From Ascidiaceihabitans sp029251465 (lineage in GTDB: Bacteria; Pseudomonadota; Alphaproteobacteria; Rhodobacterales; Rhodobacteraceae), in NCBI RefSeq assembly GCF_042932805.1, contig NZ_CP170633.1, positions 1,798,001 through 1,862,000 on the forward strand: DNA of 64,000 bases, given 5' to 3'. The translations under genes were made by a program, and so were the position numbers. Below, piece by piece: positions 25,838-34,889 of the stretch. Within the stretch, counting starts at the first letter, position 1; every line of letters begins with the position of its first letter. The notes under the pieces were generated by a model. The model was not told where the DNA came from. It did no database searches and was given only the letters and a program-made list of their open reading frames with translations.

Positions 25838-28246
25838 TCAGTGTGCAGTTGCCGCAGGTTGAACACCTTGGGACGCCGCGGCCGCAGCAGCTGCCGCCTC
25901 TTCCGCAGCTTCATCCCATTCGATCGCGTCCGGTACAGAGGTCAGAGCATGCTTGAGTACCTCTGACACATGCGAAACAGGAATAATCTCAAGTCCAGCT
26001 TTCACATTGTCCGGAATATCCGGTAAGTCCTTTTCGTTTTCTTCGGGAATCAGAACTGTTTTGATTCCACCCCTTAAGGCAGCTAAAAGTTTCTCTTTAA
26101 GGCCCCCGATCGGCATTGCATTGCCACGAAGGGACACTTCGCCGGTCATTGCGATGTCTTTACGCACGGGAATACCCGTCAAAACCGACACAATTGATGT
26201 GACCATTGCCAAGCCAGCTGACGGGCCATCTTTTGGAGTGGCACCATCTGGAACGTGCACGTGGATGTCGATTTTGTCGAATTTGGTCGGCTTTACCCCG
26301 ATTCTCGGGCTGATAGAGCGCACATAAGACGACGCAGCGTCGATGGATTCCTTCATCACATCGCCAAGCTTACCAGTTGTTTTCATTCGCCCCTTACCGG
26401 GCAAGTTCAACGCTTCGATCTGCAAAAGCTCTCCACCAACGGAAGTGTATGCCAAACCTGTCACTACACCAATCTGGTCCTCTTTTTCGGCCAAACCATA
26501 GCGATATTTTGGAACGCCCAAGAACTCATCAAGGTTGTCGGCAGAAACCGTGACAGATTCCGCTTCCTTTTTGATGATTTTAGTCAACGACTTACGCGCG
26601 GTTTTTGCAATTTCACGTTCGAGATTCCGAACCCCTGCTTCGCGCGTGTAGTGACGGATGATCGATGTCAAAGCATCTTCTTGAAGTTCAAATTCGCCTT
26701 TTTTCAGGCCGTGGTTTTTAACCTGTTTGGCGACAAGATGCTGTTTTGCGATCTCGCGTTTTTCGTCCTCTGTGTAACCAGCAAGTGGAATGATTTCCAT
26801 CCGATCAAGCAACGGGCCAGGCATATTGTAGCTGTTGGACGTGGTCAGGAACATCACGTTCGACAGGTCATATTCGACCTCTAAATAGTGATCGACAAAC
26901 GTACCGTTTTGTTCCGGATCAAGAACCTCAAGCATGGCTGATGCTGGATCGCCACGAAAGTCTTGTCCCATTTTGTCAATTTCATCGAGCAAGATCAGTG
27001 GATTAGTCGTTTTCGCCTTTTTCAACGCCTGAATGATCTTACCCGGCATCGAGCCGATGTACGTGCGACGGTGACCACGAATTTCGGATTCATCGCGCAC
27101 CCCGCCCAATGAAATGCGAATGAATTCGCGTCCCGTTGCCTTGGCAACAGATTTACCTAGCGACGTTTTACCAACACCCGGAGGGCCAACCAAGCACATG
27201 ATCGGGCCTTTGATCTTGGTCGAACGTTGTTGCACCGCGAGGTATTCCACGATGCGCTCTTTGACCTTGTCTAGACCGTAGTGATCGTCATCGAGGATCT
27301 TTTCAGCGCGGCTCAGGTCTTTTTTCACACGGGATTTCACGCCCCATGGAACGCCTAAAATCCAATCTAAATAATTACGCACCACTGTCGCTTCGGCGGA
27401 CATTGGCGACATATTCTTCAGTTTTTTGACTTCAGCGTCGACTTTTTCGCGCGCTTCTTTGCTCAGCTTGGTCTCGGCGATCTTTGATTCGAGCTCTTCG
27501 ATCTCGTTTTTGCCGTCTTCGCCGTCGCCCAATTCTTGTTGGATCGCCTTCATCTGTTCGTTCAGATAGTATTCGCGTTGCGTGCGTTCCATCTGGGTTT
27601 TGACGCGGGTTTTGATCTTTTTCTCGACTTGCAAAACGGACATTTCGCCCTGCATCAGACCATAGACCTTTTCCAGACGTTCCGAGATCGATAATGTTTC
27701 AAGCAGGTCCTGCTTTTGTTCAACTTCGATGCCCAAGTGGCCGGCCACGAGGTCGGCCAGTTTTGCAGGCTCAGTCGATTCACCAACAGCGGCAAGCGCC
27801 TCTTCGGGGATGTTTTTCTTGACCTTGGCGTAGCGTTCAAATTCGTCGCCAACCGTGCGCAACAGCGCCTCTGTCGTGGCAACGTCACCCGGCATTTCGG
27901 TCAGGTATTCGGCGCGCGCCTCGAAAAAGCTATCGTTTTCAAGGTATTCTGTGATGCGCACACGTGCTTGACCTTCGACCAAGACCTTGACCGTGCCATC
28001 AGGTAGCTTGAGCAATTGCAGCACATTGGCCAGCACGCCCGCCTTGTAAATGCCGTCGCTTTCAGGGTCATCTTCGGACGGATCCATCTGGCTCGACAAC
28101 AGGATTTGTTTGTCGTCTGCCATCACTTCTTCTAGCGCACGCACCGATTTATCACGGCCGACGAACAGCGGGACAATCATGTGCGGGAAGACCACGATAT
28201 CGCGCAATGGCAATACGGGGTATGATGCGTTCAATGGCTCTTGCAT
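25838..28246 (-). CDS. lon: ATP-dependent protease Lon
   Basis: Soluble AAA+ serine protease of 802 residues, full length. The N-terminal LAN domain begins YPVLPLRDIVVFPHMIVPLF; the ATPase has Walker A GPPGVGKTSLG and Walker B ILLDEIDKMG; the peptidase has the catalytic Ser in DGPSAGLAM and the Lys in the PIGGLKEKLLAA region. A short Glu/Ala-rich tail extends the C terminus. Lon degrades misfolded and regulatory proteins and is normally heat-shock controlled. A CCCTTGAAA element lies about 100 bp upstream, but no good partner -10 is visible. Confidence 0.98.
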   Translation of the reverse strand: MQEPLNASYPVLPLRDIVVFPHMIVPLFVGRDKSVRALEEVMADDKQILLSSQMDPSEDDPESDGIYKAGVLANVLQLLKLPDGTVKVLVEGQARVRITEYLENDSFFEARAEYLTEMPGDVATTEALLRTVGDEFERYAKVKKNIPEEALAAVGESTEPAKLADLVAGHLGIEVEQKQDLLETLSISERLEKVYGLMQGEMSVLQVEKKIKTRVKTQMERTQREYYLNEQMKAIQQELGDGEDGKNEIEELESKIAETKLSKEAREKVDAEVKKLKNMSPMSAEATVVRNYLDWILGVPWGVKSRVKKDLSRAEKILDDDHYGLDKVKERIVEYLAVQQRSTKIKGPIMCLVGPPGVGKTSLGKSVAKATGREFIRISLGGVRDESEIRGHRRTYIGSMPGKIIQALKKAKTTNPLILLDEIDKMGQDFRGDPASAMLEVLDPEQNGTFVDHYLEVEYDLSNVMFLTTSNSYNMPGPLLDRMEIIPLAGYTEDEKREIAKQHLVAKQVKNHGLKKGEFELQEDALTSIIRHYTREAGVRNLEREIAKTARKSLTKIIKKEAESVTVSADNLDEFLGVPKYRYGLAEKEDQIGVVTGLAYTSVGGELLQIEALNLPGKGRMKTTGKLGDVMKESIDAASSYVRSISPRIGVKPTKFDKIDIHVHVPDGATPKDGPSAGLAMVTSIVSVLTGIPVRKDIAMTGEVSLRGNAMPIGGLKEKLLAALRGGIKTVLIPEENEKDLPDIPDNVKAGLEIIPVSHVSEVLKHALTSVPDAIEWDEAAEEAAAAAAAASQGVQPAATAH

Positions 28247-28425
28247 GCTCTTTTCCTTAGTTTGGCAAGACAGCGCGGTCCCTTATTAGGCAACTCTCAG
28301 CTGTCTCCTTCTCGGAGTTAACAGATTGTTATCTTGCCTGCCTGTTTCAAGGGTTAGAATGGCCTTCTGGCGCGGTGGGTGCAATGCTGTCTGCCCCAAT
28401 TGCCCTGATTAATTACAGAAAACTC

Positions 28426-29328
28426 TTAAGATTGTTTATGCGTCTTCGAAGTTCGCGTAAAAAATGGTCCTGCGACTTCGACCAAAGCGGCGGAAACGAT
28501 CAATCCGGTGCCCAATGCTTCGCGCAGGCCAAAGGTTTCATCGGTCAGTACCGCGGCCGATATGACCGCCACGACGACTTCGCTCATGAGCAGCACCCCA
28601 ACCCGTCCCGGCGTTAGATATGCGCAGGGCCAGATCGTCAGGAAGAACATTGGCAGGGTCAAAATGCCGATGACCAAAATCAAAACCCAAGCCGCCTGAA
28701 TGTCGCTAATTTCGGGTGTTTTGCCCATGATATCGCCGCCCAGCGCCAGCATTAGCGCCGTGACGACCAATCCGCCCACGATAAAGGCGATCATTTGATC
28801 GATCGGTGCCACCCGTTGCAATCGGTACAATTGCAGACTGCCGAGCGACCACGCGATGCCCGACAACAGCGCCATCCAATCGCCGATGCCTTGGGGGCGT
28901 GGGAACGCGCCGTTTGGTGACAGCACCACGATCAAACCTCCAAGCCCCATGACCAAGGCCAAAACGCGGAACCACGTCAGCCGTTCACCCAAGAACACCA
29001 ACCCCAGCAGCGTGCCCCAAACGGGTGCGAGGTAGAACAAAAGGATCACGCGGATCACATCGGTGAAATAGATGCTGGTGGCATACAGGCTGAGGGCCGT
29101 GCCGGTCAGTGCGCCACAAATCAGCAGGGCTAGCCCCCCTGCCCACAGGCTGCGCGCCCGCATCACGATCACCGGCAACATGATCAGCGCGCTGACGGCA
29201 TAGATCGAAAACCCGGACCACGCGGCTTGAAACCCCGCCTCGCCCAGCATCCGCAGCGGGATCCAGAACAAACCCCAGATCACGCCGCCGATCACCAGCC
29301 ACAAAGATGGGGCCAAAGTGCTTTTCAC
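28426..29328 (-). CDS. DMT-superfamily (EamA) transporter
   Basis: A 300-residue inner-membrane protein with about ten hydrophobic helices in two EamA repeats; the first starts SLWLVIGGVIWGLFWIPLRM and the second begins around residue 150 (DWMALLSGIAWSLGSLQLYR). Such proteins export or import metabolites such as amino acids; the substrate is not predictable. It ends 13 bp upstream of tgt in transcription direction terms, with the start at 29328 closely following tgt's stop, so the two are probably co-transcribed. Confidence 0.88.
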   Translation of the reverse strand: MKSTLAPSLWLVIGGVIWGLFWIPLRMLGEAGFQAAWSGFSIYAVSALIMLPVIVMRARSLWAGGLALLICGALTGTALSLYATSIYFTDVIRVILLFYLAPVWGTLLGLVFLGERLTWFRVLALVMGLGGLIVVLSPNGAFPRPQGIGDWMALLSGIAWSLGSLQLYRLQRVAPIDQMIAFIVGGLVVTALMLALGGDIMGKTPEISDIQAAWVLILVIGILTLPMFFLTIWPCAYLTPGRVGVLLMSEVVVAVISAAVLTDETFGLREALGTGLIVSAALVEVAGPFFTRTSKTHKQS

Positions 29329-29341
29329 AGGATTGTGCGTT

Positions 29342-30469
29342 TCATAAGGGTTCTATGTCGCCCTGCGCGCGCCCTGAATGGAAATCAGACTGCCACTGCG
29401 TGAACGTGCCAGCGGCGATTGCGTGGCGCATGCCGTCCATAATGTCCTGAAAGTACTGCAGGTTATGCCAGGTCAGCAACATCCCCGAGATCATCTCGTT
29501 GCTGCGAAACACGTGATGCAGATAGGCGCGGCTGTAGTTCGAACAGGCCGGACAGCTGCAATTTTCATCCAGAGGGCGCGGATCATCCGCGTGGCGCGCA
29601 TTCTTGATGTTGACCACACCGGCGCGCGTGAACACCTGCCCCGTGCGCCCTGAACGCGACGGCAGCACGCAGTCCATCATGTCGATGCCACGGGCCACAG
29701 CGCCCACAATATCGTCGGGTTTGCCAACACCCATCAAGTAGCGCGGTTTATCGACAGGAAGCTGATCGGGCGCGTAATCGAGGCAATCGAACATCGCCTG
29801 TTGCCCCTCGCCCACAGCCAGACCGCCCACCGCGTAACCGTCAAATCCGATGTTCTTCAGCGCCTCGGCTGATTCCTCGCGAAAATCCTGCTCAAGCCCG
29901 CCTTGTTGGATGCCGAACAGCGCATGACCGGGGCGATCCCCGAACGCATCCTTTGAGCGTTCAGCCCAGCGCATCGACAAACGCATGCTTTCGGCGATGC
30001 GATCACGATCCGCTGGCAGCGCGGGGCATTCGTCAAAACACATGACAATGTCAGAGCCGAGCAGCTTTTGGATGTCCATCGACCGCTCTGGCGTGATCTC
30101 GTGCTTGGATCCGTCGATGTGGGATTTGAACGTCACACCTTTTTCGGTCAGCTTGCGCAGGCTGGCAAGGCTCATCACTTGGAACCCACCACTGTCCGTC
30201 AGGATTGGGCGATCCCAGTTCATGAACTTGTGCAAGCCCCCCAAACGGTCGATCCGTTCAGCCGTCGGGCGCAGCATCAGGTGATAGGTGTTGCCCAGCA
30301 AAATGTCGGCCCCTGTGGCGCGCACGCTTTCGGGCATCATCGCTTTGACGGTGGCGGCCGTGCCCACAGGCATGAACGCAGGCGTGCGGATATCGCCACG
30401 CGGCGTTTTGATCACGCCGGTGCGGGCTTTGCCATCAGTGGCGTGTACTTCATAACTAATTTTGGTCAT
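29342..30469 (-). CDS. tgt: tRNA-guanine transglycosylase (queuine tRNA-ribosyltransferase)
   Basis: Exchanges guanine for preQ1 at position 34 of tRNAs with GUN anticodons, such as tRNA-Asp. It has 375 residues. PAFMPVGTAATVKAMMP and LTDSGGFQVMSL (catalytic Asp region) are in the barrel, RSGRTGQVFTRAGVVNIKNA follows the second Asp, and the zinc site is NCSCPACSNYSRAYLHH. It is divergent from the SPFH gene across 114 bp. Confidence 0.97.
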   Translation of the reverse strand: MTKISYEVHATDGKARTGVIKTPRGDIRTPAFMPVGTAATVKAMMPESVRATGADILLGNTYHLMLRPTAERIDRLGGLHKFMNWDRPILTDSGGFQVMSLASLRKLTEKGVTFKSHIDGSKHEITPERSMDIQKLLGSDIVMCFDECPALPADRDRIAESMRLSMRWAERSKDAFGDRPGHALFGIQQGGLEQDFREESAEALKNIGFDGYAVGGLAVGEGQQAMFDCLDYAPDQLPVDKPRYLMGVGKPDDIVGAVARGIDMMDCVLPSRSGRTGQVFTRAGVVNIKNARHADDPRPLDENCSCPACSNYSRAYLHHVFRSNEMISGMLLTWHNLQYFQDIMDGMRHAIAAGTFTQWQSDFHSGRAQGDIEPL

Positions 30470-30523
30470 GCCCTCCTGTGGCGCAAAACGCGTCTTGGGC
30501 CAAGCCCTGTTGCACGTCTATCG

Positions 30524-30552
30524 CTTGAAATTTCGCCAAAAATCCCCATATA
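30524..30552 (+). promoter_or_regulatory. Heat-shock (sigma-32) type promoter for the SPFH-NfeD operon
   Basis: CTTGAA (30524-30529), a 14-bp spacer and CCCCATATA (30544-30552). Both boxes match the RpoH consensus (CTTGAA, 13-17 bp, CCCCATnTA). Transcription would start near 30560, leaving a leader of about 25 nt with AAGGA before the ATG at 30584. Confidence 0.65.
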
Positions 30553-30583
30553 TAGCGGCAATAGTACATTTAAGGATACATAT

Positions 30584-31477
30584 ATGCCGTTCGAAGACCT
30601 GATACTGGACCTGTTGCAACAAAACGTAATCTACATCCTGCTGGCTTTGCTGTTCATCGTGCTGGTGTTCAAATCGGTCCGCATCGTGTCACAGTCAGAA
30701 CAGCATGTGATTGAACGCTTTGGGCGGCTGCATTCGGTGCTTGGGCCTGGGATCAACATGATCGTGCCGTTCCTTGATCGGGTGGCGCATAAAATTTCTA
30801 TTCTGGAACGTCAGCTGCCAACCGCATCCCAAGACGCGATCACGCGTGATAACGTGTTGGTGCAGGTGGACACGTCGGTGTTCTACCGCATTATCGAGCC
30901 GGAAAAGACAGTCTACCGTATTCGCGACGTCGACAGCGCCATTTCGACCACCGTTGCAGGTATTGTCCGTGCCGAACTGGGTAAAATGGATCTGGACGAG
31001 GTGCAGGCCAACCGGTCTTCCTTGATCGAGACGATCCAAACACATGTGGAAAGCGCTGTTGATGATTGGGGCATCGAGGTGACGCGCGCCGAAATTCTGG
31101 ACGTGAACCTGGACCAAGCCACCCGCAACGCCATGATGCAGCAACTGAATGCCGAACGTGCGCGTCGTGCGCAAGTGACCGAGGCCGAAGGGTCCAAACG
31201 TGCGGTCGAACTGTCTGCCGACGCTGAACTGTATGCGTCCGAGCAAACCGCCAAGGCGCGTCGGGTTCTGGCCGATGCCGAGGCCTATGCCACCCAAGTG
31301 GTTGCCACCGCGATCAACGAAAACGGGCTGGAAGCGGCGCAGTACCAGATTGCCCTAAAGCAGGTCGAATCCATCAACAAAATGGGTGCTGGCGCTGGCA
31401 GTTCCACAATTCTGATCCCCGCCCAAGCGCTTGAAGCCTTTGGCGATGCGTTCAAACTGTTGAAGGGCAAAGGCTGA
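30584..31477 (+). CDS. SPFH/band-7 membrane protein (stomatin/QmcA-like)
   Basis: A 297-residue protein anchored by an N-terminal helix (about residues 12-33, NVIYILLALLFIVLVFKSVR) followed by the band-7 domain (VERFGRLHSVLGPGIN-like segment, then KISILERQLPTASQD) and a helical C-terminal coil (QLNAERARRAQVTEAEGSKR). SPFH proteins form oligomeric cages in the membrane and are linked to membrane protein quality control. It is coupled to the NfeD-like gene by a TGATG overlap and driven from a heat-shock-like promoter. Confidence 0.93.
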   Translation: MPFEDLILDLLQQNVIYILLALLFIVLVFKSVRIVSQSEQHVIERFGRLHSVLGPGINMIVPFLDRVAHKISILERQLPTASQDAITRDNVLVQVDTSVFYRIIEPEKTVYRIRDVDSAISTTVAGIVRAELGKMDLDEVQANRSSLIETIQTHVESAVDDWGIEVTRAEILDVNLDQATRNAMMQQLNAERARRAQVTEAEGSKRAVELSADAELYASEQTAKARRVLADAEAYATQVVATAINENGLEAAQYQIALKQVESINKMGAGAGSSTILIPAQALEAFGDAFKLLKGKG

Positions 31478-31752
31478 TGGACATGCTGGTTTCGATCTGG
31501 TGGGTCTGGCTTGCCACGGCCTTGGGGTTGGCGGTGCTCGAGGTGCTGTTGCCCGGCTTTATCTTTCTGGGCTTTGCCATCGGCGCTGTGATCATGACAG
31601 GTATCATTGCCCTGTTCCCCACCGCCATGACCGCCCCCGTGGCCATCGCCGTGTTCACAGGGTTATCTTTGGTGTCTTGGATCGTCTTGCGGGTGATGTT
31701 TCGCAAGCAAAGCAGTGGCGCACGCCGCGTGATGCACGACATCAACGACTGA
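31477..31752 (+). CDS. NfeD-family short membrane protein
   Basis: A 91-residue protein with two or three membrane segments (WWVWLATALGLAVLEVLLPG, FLGFAIGAVIMTGIIALF, APVAIAVFTGLSLVSWIVLR). Its start overlaps the SPFH stop (TGATG). The pairing of NfeD and stomatin genes is widely conserved and the proteins are thought to interact. The soluble OB-fold domain of longer NfeD proteins is absent. Confidence 0.88.
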   Translation: MDMLVSIWWVWLATALGLAVLEVLLPGFIFLGFAIGAVIMTGIIALFPTAMTAPVAIAVFTGLSLVSWIVLRVMFRKQSSGARRVMHDIND

Positions 31753-31810
31753 ACTTGAACCAACACACGTATCGCGGCACAGTGCTGATGCAGATCAAAA
31801 GGGTGCCGCG

Positions 31811-32593
31811 ATGAACCAGATGCAATCTTGTCCGCTTGTTGATGCCACAGACGCAGATGGCGTGCGCACATTGACCTTGGGGGCCGCCCCCGCGCATCCC
31901 TTGTCGCTGGCGATGATCCAAAGCATTCACGCACACCTGCACGATGCCGCGGGTGATCCTGACGTGAACGTCGTGATCCTGTCCGCCCCCGGCCACATCT
32001 TTTGCGCAGGCCACGACCTGAAAGAAATCAACCGCCACCGCGCCGCGGATGACCACGGCGAGGCGTTCTTGCATGAACTGTTCGACGCCTGCGCACAGAT
32101 GATGCAAACCCTCGCTACCTTTGCGAAACCGACAATCGCTGTGGTTGACGGCATCGCCACGGCTGCTGGCCTGCAAATGATGGCGTCCTGTGATCTGGCC
32201 TTTGCCAGCCCGCGCGCGCAATTCTGCCTGCCGGGTGTGAACAACGGCGGGTTCTGCACCACGCCTGCCGTTGGTGTCTCGCGCAGCATCGGGCACAAAC
32301 ACCTGATGGAATTGCTGCTGTCGGGCGAAAATAAATCGGCAGATTGGGCGTTGAATGCAGGACTGATCAACGAAGTGATCGCCTCTGATACCTTGTACGA
32401 ACACGCGCACGGTTTCGCGACCAAGCTTGCCACCCGCAACGCAGGGCCGATCAGCGCCGGCAAAGCCGCCCTACACGCGCATCGCGACCTGCCGCTGGAC
32501 CAAGCCTACGCGCTCGCCACCCCCGTCATGGTCAGTCACTTTATGGACAAAGGTCGCCTTGCCGCTGAAAAAACCAGCAAGTTCAAAGGTTAA
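31811..32593 (+). CDS. Enoyl-CoA hydratase/isomerase family protein (ECHDC3-like)
   Basis: Crotonase-fold protein of 260 residues. The oxyanion-hole segments are present (HIFCAGHDLKEI and GIATAAGLQMMASCDLAFAS). The two glutamates that do water addition in classical hydratases are not seen: the usual first one falls in LPGVNNGGFCTTPAVGVSRS and the second in ENKSADWALNAGLI. This pattern fits the ECHDC3-type subgroup of unknown chemistry rather than a beta-oxidation hydratase. It follows nfeD by about 60 bp. Confidence 0.85.
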   Translation: MNQMQSCPLVDATDADGVRTLTLGAAPAHPLSLAMIQSIHAHLHDAAGDPDVNVVILSAPGHIFCAGHDLKEINRHRAADDHGEAFLHELFDACAQMMQTLATFAKPTIAVVDGIATAAGLQMMASCDLAFASPRAQFCLPGVNNGGFCTTPAVGVSRSIGHKHLMELLLSGENKSADWALNAGLINEVIASDTLYEHAHGFATKLATRNAGPISAGKAALHAHRDLPLDQAYALATPVMVSHFMDKGRLAAEKTSKFKG

Positions 32594-32661
32594 CGCCGTT
32601 CCTGTTGTGAGGATGCCCAACCCCTGCTAGCCTGAGCGTTCACAGGGGGGAACGACATCAC

Positions 32662-34041
32662 ATGGAAAATCTGAATTTCGGCTGGGAAGAATGGATCGCA
32701 TTGCCCGGCCTGGGGCTTCCTGCGTTAAAGGCTAAAATCGACACCGGCGCGCGCACGTCCGCGTTGCATGCCCATGACATCGAAGTGTTCGGGCCTGCGG
32801 CAAAACCCAAAGTGCGGTTTTTGGTGCATCCCATCGCGGGCAACGACCGCGTCACGATCACCTGCTCTGCCGATATTGTGGACCGGCGCGAGGTGACCTC
32901 GTCCAATGGCGAATCCGAATTGCGCTACGTGATCGAAGTCGATTTACACGTGGCAGGTCAAAGCTGGCCCATCGAGGTGACGCTGACCAACCGTGCCGGC
33001 ATGAACAGCCGCATGTTGCTGGGGCGCCAAGCCTTGCAAGACCACATTTCAATCACGGCCTCAGAAAAGCGGCTGCAACCGGACCTGAGCTATGATGTGT
33101 ACCATTCCGCCGATATGCGTCGCAGTGCCCCCAAACGCGCCTTGCGGATTGCGGTGCTAAGCCGCGAGGCGAACTATTCCACACAGCGTCTGGTCGATGT
33201 GGGCGAAGCGCGCGGTCACGTGGTCGAGGTCATCGACACCACCCGCTGCTACATGGCGATCAACGCGATGTCGCCCGAAGTGCACTACGACGGCAAACGC
33301 CTGCCCCGCTTTGATGCGGTTGTGCCGCGTATCGGGGCCTCGATCACGCCCTACGGCTGCGCGGTGATCCGGCAGTTCGAAACCATCGGCACCTATTGTG
33401 TGAACGGCTCGGCCGGGATCACCGCGTCGCGCGACAAATTACACGCGCATCAGGTTTTAGCCTCTAAACAGATCGGCATGCCGACCACCGCCTTTGCCGC
33501 ATCCCCCAAAGACACCACCAACCTGATGGGTTTGGTCGGCACAGCGCCCATGATTGTGAAACTGCTGGAATCCACCCAAGGCAAAGGCGTTGTTTTGGCC
33601 GAAACCAAAAAGGCCGCCGAGTCTGTCATCGACGCATTCCGTGGCTTGCGCGCCAACTTTTTGGTGCAGGATTTTGTGAAAGAGGCTGCGGGCGAAGACA
33701 TCCGTTGCTTGGTCGTCGGTGGCAAAGTCGTGGCGGCGATGAAACGCACAGGGGCTGACGGCGATTTCCGATCCAATCTGCACCGCGGCGGATCTGCCAA
33801 AGTTGTGCGCATTTCAAAAGAAGAACGCGAGACAGCGTTAAAAGCCGCCCGCGCATTCAATCTGGGCAAGGCCGGCGTTGATCTGCTGCGCTCTGAAACC
33901 GGCCCCAAAGTGTTAGAGGTCAATTCATCCCCCGGATTTGAGGGCATCGAAAAGGCATCTGGCAAGGACATTGTCGGCCTGATCTATGACATGATCGAAG
34001 AACGCGTGCGCCCGCAACCCGCACGAAAGCGTAAGGTGTAA
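32662..34041 (+). CDS. Fusion of RimB-type retropepsin-like domain and RimK-type ATP-grasp ligase
   Basis: A single 459-residue frame. Residues 1-145 are the retropepsin-like 'ATP-dependent zinc protease' domain, with the active-site KIDTGARTSALHA and the LLGRQAL motif. Residues about 160-455 are RimK-like: RIAVLSREANYSTQRLVD, then the ATP-grasp with IVKLLESTQGKGVVLA, NFLVQDFVKEAAGEDIRCLV and the metal-binding LEVNSSPGFEGIEK. RimK adds glutamates to the C terminus of ribosomal protein S6, and RimB trims them, so the fusion may unite the addition and removal steps. The substrate here is inferred. Confidence 0.9.
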   Translation: MENLNFGWEEWIALPGLGLPALKAKIDTGARTSALHAHDIEVFGPAAKPKVRFLVHPIAGNDRVTITCSADIVDRREVTSSNGESELRYVIEVDLHVAGQSWPIEVTLTNRAGMNSRMLLGRQALQDHISITASEKRLQPDLSYDVYHSADMRRSAPKRALRIAVLSREANYSTQRLVDVGEARGHVVEVIDTTRCYMAINAMSPEVHYDGKRLPRFDAVVPRIGASITPYGCAVIRQFETIGTYCVNGSAGITASRDKLHAHQVLASKQIGMPTTAFAASPKDTTNLMGLVGTAPMIVKLLESTQGKGVVLAETKKAAESVIDAFRGLRANFLVQDFVKEAAGEDIRCLVVGGKVVAAMKRTGADGDFRSNLHRGGSAKVVRISKEERETALKAARAFNLGKAGVDLLRSETGPKVLEVNSSPGFEGIEKASGKDIVGLIYDMIEERVRPQPARKRKV

Positions 34042-34123
34042 CGCGCCGCCACTGGACGGGGGCCAACGCAAACCCTATATAAACACTCAGGAAACGCCAA
34101 AAGACGAATAGACCGGAGCCACA

Positions 34124-34480
34124 ATGTCCAACGAAATGCTAGAAGGCGCACCTTTGATTGTGCCATCAACCACTGATCACCCGATGTATGACGCCGTGGT
34201 CGAGGCGTGCCGCTCGGTCTATGACCCTGAAATTCCAGTGAATATTTACGAGCTGGGCCTGATCTACACCATCGACATTAACGCCGACAACGAAGTCAAA
34301 GTTCTGATGTCGCTGACCGCACCCGGATGCCCTGTTGCGGGTGAAATGCCCGGTTGGGTCGCTGATGCAGTTGAACCCATTGCCGGCATCAAACAGGTCG
34401 ATGTGGAATTGGTCTGGGAACCACCGTGGGGCATGGAAATGATGTCCGACGAGGCCCGCCTCGAGCTGGGCTTTATGTAA
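34124..34480 (+). CDS. sufT: SufT / MIP18-family Fe-S assembly factor (DUF59)
   Basis: A 118-residue MIP18/DUF59 protein. It contains the family block VYDPEIPVNIYELGLIYTID and the reactive cysteine in LTAPGCPVAGEMP, and ends VWEPPWGMEMMSDEARLELG. SufT aids maturation of Fe-S proteins. It is followed by the A-type carrier gene, as in many SUF loci; the rest of the suf operon is not in this window next to it. Confidence 0.93.
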   Translation: MSNEMLEGAPLIVPSTTDHPMYDAVVEACRSVYDPEIPVNIYELGLIYTIDINADNEVKVLMSLTAPGCPVAGEMPGWVADAVEPIAGIKQVDVELVWEPPWGMEMMSDEARLELGFM

Positions 34481-34538
34481 GCGCGCTGCTTGTGATGCGT
34501 ATGCAGTGCACCTAACTTAGGATCAAAGGAGCCGATCC

Positions 34539-34889
34539 ATGTTTTCCATTCCCGGTAAAAATGCCGTGTCCATCACGCCAAAAGCGGCCTCGCAAATTGC
34601 CAAACTTATGGCGTCTGGCGGGCACAATGGCTTGCGCATCGGCGTCAAAAAAGGCGGCTGTGCGGGCATGGAATACACGATGGATTACGTGGCTGAACGC
34701 GATCCCAACGACGAAGTGGTGGAACAAGACGGCGCGCGCGTGTTGATCGCGCCGATGGCGCAGATGTTCCTGTTTGGCACCGAAATTGATTATGAAACCT
34801 CGCTGCTGGAATCTGGCTTCAAGTTCAAAAATCCCAACGTGACCGAAGCCTGTGGCTGCGGTGAATCGATCAAGTTCGACGGCATGTAA
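34539..34889 (+). CDS. sufA: A-type Fe-S carrier protein (IscA/SufA family)
   Basis: A 116-residue carrier with the three conserved cysteines: one in KKGGCAGMEYTMDY and two in EACGCGESIKF near the C terminus. These bind a [2Fe-2S] or [4Fe-4S] cluster or iron for transfer to apoproteins. GGAG lies 9 bp before the start. The gene symbol is chosen from context with sufT; erpA or iscA naming is equally possible. The stop overlaps the next start (TAATG). Confidence 0.92.
   Translation: MFSIPGKNAVSITPKAASQIAKLMASGGHNGLRIGVKKGGCAGMEYTMDYVAERDPNDEVVEQDGARVLIAPMAQMFLFGTEIDYETSLLESGFKFKNPNVTEACGCGESIKFDGM

Noticed and set aside
28345..28353. CCCTTGAAA upstream of lon as a heat-shock promoter
   Set aside because: The -35 box is good, but no CCCCAT-like -10 occurs 13-17 bp downstream on the - strand, so I did not call a promoter.
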